Shown: in pieces, positions 1 through 10,873 of the stretch
Numbering within the stretch: position 1 is the stretch's first letter
How the letters are laid out: every line of letters starts with the position of its first letter
NCBI GenBank assembly: GCA_949825045.1
Contig: OX463810.1
Location: 39,442,201-39,506,200, forward strand
DNA: 64,000 nt
Source: Argyresthia goedartella
Lineage: Eukaryota > Arthropoda > Insecta > Lepidoptera > Argyresthiidae
Reading direction: 5' to 3'
The notes under the pieces: generated by a model
Databases searched by the model: none
Told to the model about the DNA's origin: nothing
The model's input: the letters and a program-made list of their open reading frames with translations, nothing else
Translations under genes and position numbers: made by a program

Positions 1-142
1 TAACGGAAATATTATTGGCGGCTAAAATTAAAAAGCCATGTTTATATGGCTTCTGTTACGCAATTTATGAAACTTTCAATATTTTTATATTCTCCGTAAA
101 ACCACAAGAATGTATTTTATAAACATGTTTTCTGTTTTCTTG

Positions 143-398
143 GGTTTCGCTCTTGCATCTCACACAAGAGATGCAGGTTCGAATCCTGACCGTGTACCAA
201 TGAGATAATAATTTATCTTTTCGGATGATACGTTAAGCTGTGGGTTTGGGCTACTATCGCTATCGTAAAAACACCTGCATCAGCCCGCACTGAGCCAGCG
301 TGGTGGAGTATGGCTTAATCTTACTCGTATCCGGGTAAAGGCCTGTGCCCCTCGGTGAGGACATTGATGGGCTACAGTTGTTATTATTATTGTATTTC
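143..398 (+). mobile_element. SINE family A, copy 1 (tRNA-derived)
   Basis: A non-coding stretch has a pol III B-box-like motif (ggttcgaatcc, about 176-186) near its start, a conserved body and a (TTATTA)n-like end near 380-398. The body matches a second copy at 44645-44850 (shared words such as gagccagcg, ggagtatggct and atcttactcgt), which also keeps an A-box-like head. Two dispersed copies plus a tRNA-like head are the signature of a SINE. The head of this copy is degraded. Confidence 0.6.
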
Positions 399-923
399 TG
401 TTTGTGATTCTTATAATGTAAAATATCGTACTTTGGATGGAACCCTCTCATCAAATTACTAATTTATCAATTATTTTGATGAAATTTATTACAAGGTCTA
501 ACCATCACAAGTTTAAAATACTTTGCAAGCCCAAGTAGGAGTAATACTGAAGTACCCTCTTCTCGCTATAAAATCGAACGATGAGCCACAAATTGGCTCT
601 TAGGACTTTCCAAGAGCCGATGTCCAAGTTGCTGAATAGCAATACAAGTTCGTCTGAAGTGGCGAGGCCGCTAGAACTAGTCAAACTTGGCAAGTTTTGC
701 TAAGTTTTGTCAAGTTTTGCCAACCTTCGGCGATGTTTCGGGATTAGGTAGTACAGTGTGGTACACCATTGTATTATGTGGTAATTATGTCTATTATATA
801 TTATTGCACAGTTTAATTATAAGCGCAGGTCTTCCCCCGCTCAAATATCTACCTTTTCTTTTTATCCATGGTTTTCTGGAAAAAATCTCTTGTTGGAGAT
901 AAGCTCGCCTTTGTACAATTTAT
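399..923. other. Unassigned AT-rich stretch
   Basis: No coding region is convincing here. The short open frames have no recognisable motifs. Near 870-915 the words agataagctcgcctttgtac resemble the 3' tails of the LINE family seen at 26930-27040 and 33740-33830, so a small LINE tail relic may end here. Confidence 0.3.
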
Positions 924-1346
924 ATATATGTCACCGTAAGATAGTCAAAACCGTTGATAAACTAATTGTGCTGTTGATGTCCCAAATAAAGAAAATATAA
1001 TAAAATAATAAACTTACGTTTTTTTTCTCTTAAGTTGGTCAACTATCGACAGATAGTAAACTCTAGCGTACTGCCTACTATATGACGCGTTAGTTAATCA
1101 ACTAACGGTAAAACCGTTAAATAGTAAACTGGTTCAAACTTGAATTGCAAACGAAATACCAGGGCAAACACTGCGGTAGTTTAGGAATAGTCTTCGTGTA
1201 AGGTTGATATGTAAGAACAAAACAAACGTAAATTCTAAACCCTGTCTGTCTGGTTTACTACATGTCGATAGTTGATCAACTACCGCGTTAGTTTATCAGC
1301 TAACGGTTTTGACTATCTTCACATGATTCACGGTGACATATATATA
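924..1346 (+). mobile_element. MITE family M1, copy 1
   Basis: The stretch opens with TATATGTCACCGTAAG followed by a word containing AGTCAAAACCGTT, and closes with the reverse complement: AACGGTTTTGACT and then CACGGTGACATATA. This gives long imperfect terminal inverted repeats. The repeated word GTTAGTTGATAAACTAACG and its variants fill the subterminal regions. The whole sequence matches 42028-42450, and parts match 25530-25645 and 39120-39215 in reverse. There is no coding capacity. The superfamily is not resolved. Confidence 0.7.
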
Positions 1347-2629
1347 AGTTATATGTTTGGAATTATATTTGACACCGAAGTTATACCTGGAATACGATAG
1401 AGACATTGTAGTTTGCTAGACTGAACTTCCGTTGATTTTCATTAGTGTGTACGATCTGCACCAAACAGCTGTGGGTCGAGCATAAGATAGCTTCGGATAT
1501 CATAGTTATGTTTATTTAATTAGAAAGACACTCCAACGATGCTTAGACTTTCAATGATTTACCATGTTCAGCTTCTTAGTATCGTGCAATGGGGTGACTT
1601 TGATTAATTTCAAAATTCAAATGCCCGTTACTCATCCTATTTAAATTAAATTAAATAAAAAATACCACAGTGAAGACTCAGCATACATACATATAATATA
1701 AATAATATAAAAATAAGTTTTTATGGCAACTTTATACTTAAAACGGGGTGGGTTACCCTATCCTTATTATAGTCGATTCTCATATTAACCCCTTACGGGT
1801 TTTAAGCACAAAAAAAAGTATTTATTTCCCCTATTATTTATTTAATTTCAGAATTTTAAAGTTTTGTGGGACATTAATTACTTTGATATCATTGTAAAAA
1901 AGCCAATTCACTGTTTCTTACATGAATACAGATGTATAATTTTGTGAAATCTAAAAAGCTATATACATTAAGAAGGCACACTTATCATATATTATCATGT
2001 TAATGAGGAAATTTTAACACAGTCTTTCATATACAGCAATGAGATCAAAATGTTTTATTTAAAAAAATATCGTATTATAAGAACTTTCACACAGCATTGA
2101 AAATGTGTAATCTTTTTTTAATGTAAAAATACCTTAGGTATTTTGTTTTAAACAATAAGATAAAATTCATAAAACATAAATCTAATGAGGTACAGAACCT
2201 TAAAAAACATACAAACATAAACCTCTTACAAAAAACAACAGCTTCTTTTTGTAGGGCTTCCTCTTAGGATTCCGCGCTATATTTTTTTTACTCTCAGCCA
2301 CCCGGTGCTTTCTTAGAGTTCAGCACCATCTTGAATCTACAAAAAAATACAGGGGTGGCCTTGACTATCTTATTATAAGTAATCGTAATGTTGCATTAAA
2401 AATACAAAAAATAACTTCAACACCGAAACCCAAATAGCCGTCACCAGTAAGAAACAATATCACGATCATATTCACAAAGAATACACAAGCAAAAAAAACC
2501 TCAACAGATTTTATTACTCACTCTTGCACCAAGCAAGTTATCCGGCACACAATTATTGAAGTATTGGCAAGCTTATTAAAAAAAAACCGAACCTGATTCC
2601 CCCACGCCTAAAGGTAAGATGGCGAATAT
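1347..2629. other. Unassigned AT-rich intergenic DNA
   Basis: No open frame with recognisable motifs, no clear repeat and no RNA gene is seen in this stretch. Confidence 0.5.
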
Positions 2630-4762
2630 ATTAGAGTTGCCAGTACTAGAAAAACCAAGGATTCATTCATAAACTGCCAAGATGTTATTAAAAAACCTAT
2701 CATTAATGAAGCCCCTTGGTTTTAATGTAACCCCATTTCACGGTACTTAACAAGGGAATCAGGGATGCTAAGAAAATGTACGAGCCCAAATGTAGAATAC
2801 TTCGTCTAGTCGTACATTGAGAGACATCACAAGTCCAAGACAAATTGCTAAGGAATTTAATCAAACATTTATTGACAAAGAAAATAAACAAAATAACTCG
2901 CATCCATTTATTAAAATTAAGCAACAAAACAGTCATTCCATCTATTTATAGCCATGCGATAACGAAGAAGTTATCACAATCATTAAATCGCTCAATACAA
3001 CAAACTCTGTAGGATACGATGGAGTGAACACAAGAGTATTAAAATCATGTGCTACAGATCTCGATCCTATCTTGTGCCATCTAATAAATCTGAGTTTTAA
3101 AATGGGTAAATTTCCAACAGCTCTCAAACCCTCCGTTATCAAGCCACAACACAAAAAAGATAGTAAAAATGACATCAATAATTACCGACCCAAAGCTTTA
3201 ATTAGTATATTTTCAAAAGTTTTCGAAAAAGCAATGCAGAAGCGATTGACTCCCTTTTTGGATAAACATTCTATATTAAAAACGGAGCAAAATTGATTTC
3301 AAAAGAAAATGTCGACCAGTTTAGCTGGACTTCAACTAGTAACGGAGATAGTACAAAGTGTGGACAAAGGGAAACCAGTGGCAGTTGTGTTCTTTGATAT
3401 ATCCAAGGCCTTTGATTATGTCGCTCATAAAATTCTCCTAGAGAAATGCGAAAAATACGGAATAAGAGGTGTTGCTCTAGAATGGTTAAACAGCTATCTA
3501 TCAAACCGCCACCAATTTGTTGAGATTGCAACCATGTCTAAAAATAAGGAAGTAGTAACATATCAGTCCTCTCCAGATCTAAACACATATGGCGTTCCCC
3601 AGGGAAGCACACTGGGACCGCTCCTATTTTTATTGTACATAAATGACTTGCCAGAAATCACCAAAAACAAATGTGTCTTATTTGCTGATGACATCTCCGT
3701 ATTAATAACATATAACGACGATATTAAAAATTTGAAAATGATGTAAATATAACAATGGACAAGGTAACAAATTGGTTCTAATAATCTAAATAATCTAAGT
3801 CCGCAAATAATCTAAAAGTCAACTTAAATAAAACAAATTACATTCAATTTAGAAATAATAAAATGACATACAAACATATAAATGTACGCTGTAATGACAG
3901 AAATACAACACACACTATCCACAAAGTTCTTAGGTATTGTCTTAGACGAACATTGCACGTGGCTGCCACACATAGAGATGGTTTGCCACAAACTGAACAA
4001 GTTTGTTTATGCCTTGTATAGATTAAAAAAAACTGCTGACACACAAACAGCATTAATGGCATATCATGGGTATGTGGCATCCGTTTTAAGGTATGGTCTT
4101 ATACTGTGGGGAAATGCTAGGGAAATAAATAGAGCATTCATAGTTCAAAAACAGTGCATTAGAGCTATTTGCAATGCAAAGCCCCGAGATTCTTGCAAAC
4201 TTCTCTTTGTAAAATTGAAATTATTGACCCTGCCAAGTCTCTATATTTTTTAAATGGCCTGTTTTGCCACCAGAACCAATTTACAAAATACTCCTTACTT
4301 GAGAGGTCGTGGCATACGAGATACCCAAACAAAGTTGAATACCCACCATGCAGAACAGTGTTCTGCCAAAGGAGTTGCTATCGGATGTTGATAAATATAT
4401 ACAACAATCTGCCACTAGCATTCAAAAATTTACCACTGCCTCTTTTTAAGAACCACCTACACAAATGGTTAGTCGATAAATGTTTCTACAACATAGAAGA
4501 TTTTTTTGACAGATAAATGTAAAGATTAATATTATTTAAGCTAAGTTATTTGACATGAGTAAGAATTATTTTGACATTTTACATAGATACTTAGAACACA
4601 TGTTTTTTATAGAAATGAATTATTAGCTTAGTGTTTTAATATAATATAATATATATTTGCATGCCTAATTAGGTAAAATATGAAAAAAACATAATTTTAG
4701 TAACATCTGACATGTACCATATTTTAAGCAAATAAATGACTATGACTATGACTATGACAATA
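2630..4762 (+). pseudogene. Decayed non-LTR retrotransposon, ORF2 3' half (reverse transcriptase)
   Basis: The reading frame encodes a LINE reverse transcriptase. Visible blocks are a pre-RT segment at about 2815-2945, SVGYDGVNTRVLK, NNYRPKALISIFSKVFEK, VFFDISKAFDYVAHK, GVPQGSTLGPLLF and the catalytic FADD (about 3681). A C-terminal segment runs to 4516. Breaks are an in-frame stop at 2949-2951, a TGA at 3294-3296 where the family has Gly, a run of stops at about 3744-3881 created by repeated copies of aataatctaa, and a frameshift near 4240. The 3' end is (ATGACT)n at about 4736-4758 after an aaataa signal. The 5' part (endonuclease, ORF1) is missing or unrecognisable. It is most like the CR1/Jockey group; the clade is not settled. 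Confidence 0.85.
4736..4758 (+). repeat. (ATGACT)n LINE tail
   Basis: About three to four copies of a 6-bp unit lie just after the reverse transcriptase relic. Short tandem repeats in place of poly(A) are a known ending for CR1-like LINEs. Confidence 0.7.
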
Positions 4763-5083
4763 TTTTTCGAACTCAAATATTTTGTAAAGACTATGACCTG
4801 GAAGGGAGTACGAAGAATATGACAGCGATGGCTTTAGGAATGACTCGGAGACAAGAATGCCGTCCACGCATTGGTAACTAAAAGCCTAGAGCAGGTCCGG
4901 ATAGCTGGAGTGAATGCTTTGTGCATTGATGTGCACGATGTTCAAGTTTTCCTCCACACCACCGAAGACAGTCCTAATGTTGGCAGAAAGGGGATCCTCC
5001 GAAGCGGAGACGTTGCTTTCTGCACTCAGAAAAAGTCAACATCGTCTTTTGAAGAGCAGGAAAAGAAGCTTAGATTGATAATA

Positions 5084-5340
5084 TCAGGCAGGCAGTAACA
5101 CGATGATTTTGCTTTTGGATGAAGCTGCCTTGAAGACTTGCTGGCGTGACTTAGTCAGGAATTCGGTGCCTATGATGCTGGAACCCTTGAGCGCCTTCTT
5201 GAATCCCCACAACTCACTGTGGGCCGCCGACGTCTTGAAGCGAACTATATGACTAATGACACCGATGGCACCAATACAATCCACGGATGCCTTGAGGCGG
5301 TCAGCCAGCACTTTCTTCAGGATTGCATCCAGCTGCTCAT
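5084..5340 (-). pseudogene. Possible retroelement ORF1 (gag-like) fragment
   Basis: An open frame on the minus strand encodes about 75 residues, including SELWGFKKALKGSSIIGTEF and KSRQQVFKAA. This is reminiscent of the C-terminal domain of insect LINE/gag-like ORF1 proteins related to the baculovirus FP25 fold, but the match is from memory of general pattern and is weak. The frame has no start codon context and ends near 5084. Upstream, to about 5540, the frame is interrupted. The surrounding 4763-5083 and 5341-5780 show nothing else. Confidence 0.25.
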
Positions 5341-5789
5341 CACATCAGTTACCTCTAGCACTCCATGCACCAGCAGTACCTTCCGACTTGACGCCGTCTC
5401 GTGCCAGTGCAACTCCAACGTCAGGAGCTGCATCTGTGACTGAAGCAGCCTGAGGCACTTCCAAATGAGGGATATAAGTCGGAAAACTTACTCGCCAAGC
5501 TGCTGATGTTCTTGGGAGCGGGAGCAGGTGTGGCCGCGTGAAGCTATTGCTCTCTATTGCTATTTCTACTTCTCCATCCTTTCGCCAAAGGACTTCACAA
5601 TACTGTCCATGTTCTTTAAAAGCTCTGTATACAGGTCCATTGTTGTACTTGCTTTTGGATGACTATTTATGTGATATATTAATTGATTACGTGATGTGGA
5701 GAGTCTTGGTAAGTAGTATTATAAATAATTGTACATTTGCTTATTGTTTTATTCATAAAGTAATTTAAAATATTAAATTTAATTGTTAT

Positions 5790-6470
5790 CTTATAGACTT
5801 TTTATTATATTATTATAATATTTTGTTTCGTGTTGTTTCCGTAGATAGAGAAAAGCAACGGTCCGATTATAGAGCCTTGGGGTATCATAGAAAGAACCTG
5901 TGAAATTATCTAACTGAACAGCTGGACGCCTATTGTGTTAATAAGATTAAATTATGTTCCGAATCGTGTCTCTAACGCCTAGATAGTTTAATTTTAGAAG
6001 TAGTTTTTGGTGACTTACAGTGTCAAATGTTTTTTATTATATTTCATCAAGTGTATTAGATTTCGGGCGAAAGCCATATTGTTGGTCAATAAAAAAAACG
6101 TTAAATACTCATTAAATCTATCACACATGATTCTCTCAAATATTTTTGAGATGACCGGCTACACTGATATCGGCCTGTAATCACTTGGGTGAGTTTTGGA
6201 TCCAGACTAATATATAGGACTTAACTTAGCAATTTAAGTGAATCCGGAAAAACCCCGACCCAAACAGACTCAAGCAATTGTAGCATTGAACAAATTTTTT
6301 AACAATGACATTCTGTAAACATTTAGTTACTTTAGTTGAGATTCCATCTAAACCAATTCTTGGGTTAATATTAACGTCATCTATAATATTATTAACTTCG
6401 TCTATAATGCAAGCTATAAGTTCATTCAGTGTATAGTCATGTGTGTAATTGTGTCCATACATAAATAATT
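5790..6470 (-). pseudogene. Strongly degraded LINE reverse transcriptase relic
   Basis: Read on the minus strand, pieces of a reverse transcriptase appear in order: PRIGLDGISTKVTK (about 6310-6370), QYGFRPKSNT (about 6050-6085), KTFDTVSHQKLLLKLNYLG (about 5965-6030), and then a degraded region matching the segment before the catalytic aspartates. Many stops and shifts separate the pieces, so it is long dead. The order and spacing match RT blocks 1 to 4 of CR1/Jockey-type LINEs. No tail or target duplication is visible. Confidence 0.65.
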
Positions 6471-7089
6471 TGACTAATATCAGTGTGTTTTTTTAGGTAG
6501 TTTATTAGCTAGCTCTGCAGCAACTGACAAGACCGCAACACCACCTCAAACGCGTAGTAAGAGAGCAAAATATTTTGAGGAGTTCGGCTTGTTACTTGCC
6601 CTTTTGGTTAGAAGCGTGCCTCAATTCAAGACCCTTCTGCACTTTAACTGAAGATCTAGACGACTTATGCTTATGTATTCCTTCACATTTGCTGTCGAGT
6701 GGATCAACACTTACATTGTATAAGTTTCGGAAAAAAGGCTATTAGTTTTTATACCTCTTTTCTTTACTTTTTTCATTTGTAAAATACGGAGATACACTCA
6801 TTTTATTTTCCTATCTGTTTTTCCTTCTTTATAAGATCTGCTCAGTCCGAAACATGGTCCTTCGAACCCTTTTATTGATATTACCACGGATTATCAAGTC
6901 AACAACGGAGTTTACAAAATACTTCAGGACGTCAATTCGGGAGAGACCTGACCTGGTGCCTTGGTGCTCACTGCAAGGAGGGGGAATTGCAGCGGAGGAG
7001 TTGCGTGACCAGGGTTCAGGGTTCATCGACCCAGTCACTCTGGAGTTTTCAGCTCTTAAAGTTTTTTTTTGTGTTATTTCATTAGGAGA
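6471..7089. other. Unassigned, possibly 5' LTR/leader of the BEL-like relic
   Basis: No coding signal is seen. The segment around 6930-7040 (tggtgccttggtgctcactg and a GC-richer leader) immediately precedes the gag-like frame of the BEL/Pao relic and could be its primer-binding site and leader. No matching second LTR was found, so this is only positional inference. Confidence 0.25.
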
Positions 7090-7091
7090 AA

Positions 7092-7808
7092 GTGTTGGTG
7101 AGACAAAGAGCCAGTTGTAAGGGAAGGCTCACTTCTTTCATCAACTATTTCCATATACTTGATGTGTCATCATTGGCTGCTTTTGAGGTAAGCGAGTTGA
7201 GAGTGCGATTTAGAAAGCTGGAGTCATTGTATGCGCTGTACGATGAGGTACAGCTTAAAATTGAATGTGTGGTAGATGACATCGAAAGTCAGTTCACCGA
7301 AAGGGAGTACAAAATCGATGCAAGAGCAAAGCAAGTGCTCAACGATCTATCCCAGTATGACGTAGAGTCACAGAAAAGTCTGCCGCGGGTAGCCTCGGTA
7401 GTACGCTTCTCAGATGCGTCTCAATCCGCGTACGGAGTGTGTGTTTATGTTCGTAGCTATGGCAGATGTGGACACATATTAGTGCGTTTATTATTAAAGA
7501 GTCGTGTTGGTCCCATAAAGCCAACGACAATACCAAGACTTGAGCTGTGCGGTGCACTGGTTGGTGTCGGTTTGCACGAAAAAGTCTTTAACTCGCTGCG
7601 AGTCCATGTACGTCATGTTACATTCTGGACTGACTCGATGATTGTCCTAGGGTGGCTCAACATGTTACCTAACAAATTACAACCCTTTGTTCGCAATCGT
7701 GTTGCGTATATCTTAGAGCAGACTATCAATTATGCCTGGAGACACGTTTCAACTGACCAGAACCCAGCCGACTTTATATATCGTGGTATGGATGTGATGG
7801 TGGGATAG
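7092..7808 (+). pseudogene. BEL/Pao gag N-terminus fused in frame to RNase H region
   Basis: One open frame of about 238 codons joins two parts that are normally more than a thousand residues apart. Roughly the first 80 residues (LVRQRASCKGRLTSF, ELRVRFRKLESLYALYDEVQ) resemble the gag-like domain DUF1759 of BEL elements. From about residue 100 onward come RNase H-type blocks: VVRFSDASQSAYGVCVYVRS, KSRVGPIKPTTIPRLELCGA, VTFWTDSMIVLGWL, FVRNRVAYILEQT, WRHVSTDQNPADF. The DAS, ELCGAL, TDS and NPAD motifs mark an RNase H fold with acidic residues. The joint near 7345-7380 is an internal deletion that kept frame. The frame ends at 7808, just after the NPADF block, where a shift or stop separates it from the next piece. 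Confidence 0.8.
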
Positions 7809-8229
7809 TTCTGAATGAGAGGACAGCTTAAAATGGCCATCAAATTCAGGTACTGTTAGAAATTTACCAGAACTGAACCCGAAAGTTTCATTGCATTGTG
7901 TGGTTGGTCCAGTCAGCCTAATTGACTTCGAGCGATTTTATAATTTGCCTAGACTCAATCGCTCTATAGATTATATACTACGTTTTATTGATGTCTCTAG
8001 AAAACGCGTTCAAACGTCTTCATTCATTAACAATGATGAACTTAACAGGGCATTAAATACTTTGATCAGAATTTCTCAGGTTGAATATTCTCATTTAATT
8101 TCCAAACAAGCTCTACCTAAAAAAGTTCATTGATTAAATTCAATCCCTTCTTAGACGACAACAATGTGATGAGTGTTGGTGTTCGTCTAGAAAATTTGAA
8201 CTATTCGTTTGATAAAAAGCATCCTCTAT
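7809..8229 (+). pseudogene. BEL/Pao integrase linker region, first part
   Basis: After a frameshift near 7800, the frame WPSNSGTVRNLPELNPKVS (around 7830-7890), with a TGA just upstream, continues into RFIDVSRKRVQTSSFINNDELNRALNTLIRISQVE (7970-8085). It then runs into FNPFLDDNNVMSVGVRLEN (8138-8195), the conserved block before the integrase zinc-binding region. It stops at the TTAA where the MITE is inserted. Confidence 0.75.
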
Positions 8230-8841
8230 TTAACCCCTCGCACCCCCAGCCACTTGGCGCCGTCACAGCTCGTCCCCCAGGCACACTTAAGCCCGCGCGG
8301 CGCGCGACACTTGACTGACGTATCAAGTGATTATGTTGAAATGGTAACTCTTAGAACTATGAGAGTGCTAAATATGAGTAGCTAATGAAACCCTCTCTTA
8401 GTCAATGCAAAACTAATGTCACAGTGACCTTCCTTTATTATTGTACCGACATGAGAATCACAGACATCTATGAAAATGGTCCTTCTCGACACAAATCTAG
8501 CAGACATGAGAAAAACATCAACATCATATACATGTTATTTGATACCTACGTAATCTAAATAACATTACCCTTTCAAAACAATAAAAACATTAGTGTGTAC
8601 TTATATAAACTGTTCAATATTTCAGCGTTTGAAATTTTCCAAAAATACGGTATAAATAAAAGTGTTTTTTTTGAGGCACGTTTGGAATATTTTTTCTATG
8701 AATGACCATAGACAATTGTATAGGATTATAGACTTTGTCTTATTGAGCATCTGGAAAATCTTTAACAGTATCAACATGACAAAAATTGGCCAAAATATAC
8801 CGGTTTAGCGTCATATGAGGCTTGGGGGATTGTAAGGTTAA
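8230..8841. mobile_element. piggyBac-type MITE, copy A
   Basis: The element lies between two TTAA tetranucleotides (8230-8233 and 8838-8841). Its ends are CCCCTCGCACCCCCAGCC and GGCTTGGGGGATTGTAAGG, which are imperfect inverted repeats starting with C and ending with G next to TTAA, as in piggyBac elements. The 604-bp body has no coding capacity. It is nearly identical to copy B (9566-10238) except for about 60 bp missing near the right end. The host reading frame of the BEL relic resumes directly after the second TTAA. Confidence 0.8.
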
Positions 8842-9465
8842 ACAGTCCACTCATCGTTTTACGAAATTATTATTTAAATTCGAGCATGCCAGGTTAATGT
8901 ACGCTGGGCCTCAACGTATTATCCTCGATCATAGAAGTATACTGGCCTATAGGTGGTCAAAATCTGACAAAAGGACAGATAGTCGCACCTCTTATGGGGA
9001 ATTCACCTCAGCAGCGTCTCACACCGGGCGGGTACCCTTTTGAAAATGTAGGAGTAGACTACGCTGGTACTCTTCTATCTGCTACCCGACAAGGACGTGG
9101 TTGTCATCTGTTTAAAGTGGATATAGCCATATTTATTTGTTTTGCGACAAAGGCAATCTAACTCGTACCTATTAGCATTGAGGAAATTCTATCCCGCAGG
9201 GGAAAACCCTTCAATGTATATTCTGACAATGGAACTTCGTTCGTCGGCATTTACAACGACCTCTAGAGGTTTCTGAAGAGCAATTCCAAGTCTCTTTCTA
9301 ATGATGCGGCCAATGATGGTGTCAATTTTCATTTTATTTCGGGTATTCTCCTCATTTCGGTGGTCTGTGGGAGGCGGGTGTAAAAACGTGTAAATATCAT
9401 CTTCAAAGAGTGCTGGGAAATTGTAAATTAACTTATGAAGAGCTCAATAATACCCTAGTATAGAT
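8842..9465 (+). pseudogene. BEL/Pao integrase region, second part
   Basis: Directly after the MITE the frame continues with THRFTKLLFKFEHARLMYAG (the H...H part of the zinc-binding region). It then shows an LP/R-type block, VGVDYAG (about 9050-9065), ICFATKAI (about 9140), SRRGKPFNVYSDNGTSFVG (9194-9250), and SPHFGGLWEAGVKT in a shifted frame (about 9346-9390). The first catalytic Asp lies in the VDYAG block, the second in the SDNGT block and the Glu in the WEAG block. Several frame changes are needed, so it is a relic. It breaks off at about 9465. Confidence 0.7.
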
Positions 9466-9506
9466 AGTAAATTATTGTTTTTTACGTTTAATTAATTCAG
9501 AAGTTA

Positions 9507-9565
9507 TTATAATAATAATAATGATAATCTTTATTTCAGGTTACAACAACTCATATCTATAAACC
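9507..9565 (-). mobile_element. 3' tail of a retroelement (minus), part 1
   Basis: On the minus strand this reads ...acctgaaataaagattatc followed by (ATT)n, a typical LINE/SINE 3' end with an AATAAA-like signal. It is separated by MITE copy B from the coding fragment at 10277-10450, which lies upstream in the same orientation. Confidence 0.45.
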
Positions 9566-10238
9566 TTAACCCCTCGCACCCCCAGCCACTTGGCGCCGAC
9601 ACAGCTCGTCCCCCAGGCACACTTAAGCCCGCGCGGCGCGCGACACTTGACTGACGTATCAAGTGATTATGTTGAAATGGTAACTCTTAGAACTATGAGA
9701 GTGCTAAATATGAGTAGCTAATGAAACCCTCTCTTAGTCAATGCAAAACTAATGTCACAGTGACCTTCCTTTATTATTGTACCGACATGAGAATCACAGA
9801 CATCTATGAAAATGGTCCTTCTCGACACAAATCTAGCAGACATGAGAAAAACATCAACAACATATACATGTTATTTGATACCTACGTAATCTAAATAACA
9901 TTACCCTTTCAAAACAATAAAAACATTAGTGTGTTCTTATATAAACTGTTCAATATTTCAGCGTTTGAAATTTTCCAAAAATACGGTATAAATAAAAGTG
10001 TTTTTTTTGAGGCACGTTTGGAATATTTTTTTCTATGAATGACCATAGACAATTGTATCGGATTATAGACTTTGTCTTATTGAGCGTCTGGAAAATCTTT
10101 AACAGTACCAACATGACAAAAATTGGCCAAAATATACCGGTTTAAAAAAGCGCGGGAGCGAGAGCGTCATATGACGCTTGGGGGACGGACGGTACTCGAG
10201 GCGAGCGTCATATGAGGCTTGGGGGATTGTAAGGTTAA
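9566..10238. mobile_element. piggyBac-type MITE, copy B
   Basis: It is flanked by TTAA at 9566-9569 and 10235-10238, with a 665-bp body and the same ends as copy A. Near the right end it carries two tandem versions of gcgtcatatgasgcttgggg (10164-10185 and 10206-10226) with a GC-rich linker, where copy A has one. It is non-coding and needs transposase in trans. Confidence 0.8.
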
Positions 10239-10450
10239 GACTAAAGATACATAATTTATGAAATATACACAAAATATTACCTAGCTAGCTAGGAATTTTC
10301 TTCTTAGGATTCGCTTCCCAGTAGCGTCGGAAAAGGATGCTTTCTGGCCAGTAACCTTTGGCTAGGAACATCGTCTTCAGGTCCGCCGGCACCCGAAGTT
10401 TGAAAAACAGGAAGTCTTTCTGACTCCTATACCTCAATCTGTACATTCAA
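10239..10450 (-). pseudogene. Retroelement ORF1-like C-terminal fragment
   Basis: A minus-strand frame from about 10445 to 10283 encodes SQKDFLFFKLRVPADLKTMF, then LAKGYWPESILFRRYWEANP, and ends in a stop near 10282. The layout (a small alpha/beta domain ending in WP...RR.) resembles the C-terminal domain of insect LINE ORF1/gag proteins. The rest of the ORF is absent. Together with 9507-9565 it forms one small element that MITE B split at a TTAA. Confidence 0.4.
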
Positions 10451-10816
10451 CTCCTTCATATTAAGTTATATGCATGAATAAAGTACCTACACATAAGACT
10501 GAACCATATGTATTATTTAACAATTTAATATATAAATGGTTTATCCTAATATCATACCAACAGAAGAATGCTAACTCTGACTCGTAAACTATTCGAAAGT
10601 CGGAAGCATATTTAATACAATTGAAACCTAGAACTGTTTCAAGGTTAGTCCTTTGGTGATTTGTATTGTCTAATATGTGCCTCATCCATTGGTAGGTATC
10701 CCTTTTGTTCGTGTCATAATAGTACATTATGATACAAGTGTGGTATGTTGGTCATTACACTCGAGTCGGTTTTTAACGAGAAGTGTAATGACCAATGCTC
10801 ACGTGTTTCATACGAC
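10451..10816. other. Unassigned; contains a 12-bp inverted repeat
   Basis: No gene is seen. An inverted repeat, GGTCATTACACT (10750-10761) and AGTGTAATGACC (10784-10795), surrounds a 22-bp loop containing actcgagt-like sequence. It lies just outside the recombinase gene that follows and may be part of that element's end. Confidence 0.4.
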
Positions 10817-10830
10817 GTTTTTCAACACAC
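10817..10830. repeat. Right inverted-repeat arm of the Crypton-like element
   Basis: GTTTTTCAACACAC here is the exact reverse complement of 22054-22067. The pair encloses the recombinase gene: this arm is 43 bp beyond the stop codon and the other is 465 bp before the start. Confidence 0.45.
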
Positions 10831-10873
10831 TTGCGAGGAAAAGTAAATAAAAGTTCACATTTATTTAAAAACT

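Larger units (their letters stand above)
7090..9465 (+). mobile_element. BEL/Pao LTR retrotransposon relic, internally deleted
   Basis: Successive pieces on the plus strand match BEL/Pao polyprotein order: a gag N-terminal segment, the RNase H region, the linker before integrase, and the integrase core up to about 9463. Missing between the first two are the protease and most of the reverse transcriptase. A 612-bp TTAA-flanked MITE (8230-8841) interrupts the integrase linker. No LTRs are recognised. Several stops and frameshifts are present, so it cannot code for a working polyprotein. Confidence 0.8.

Noticed and set aside
6829..7120. Open frames of 69 and 88 residues before the BEL relic
   Set aside because: No recognisable domain; more likely leader or LTR sequence.
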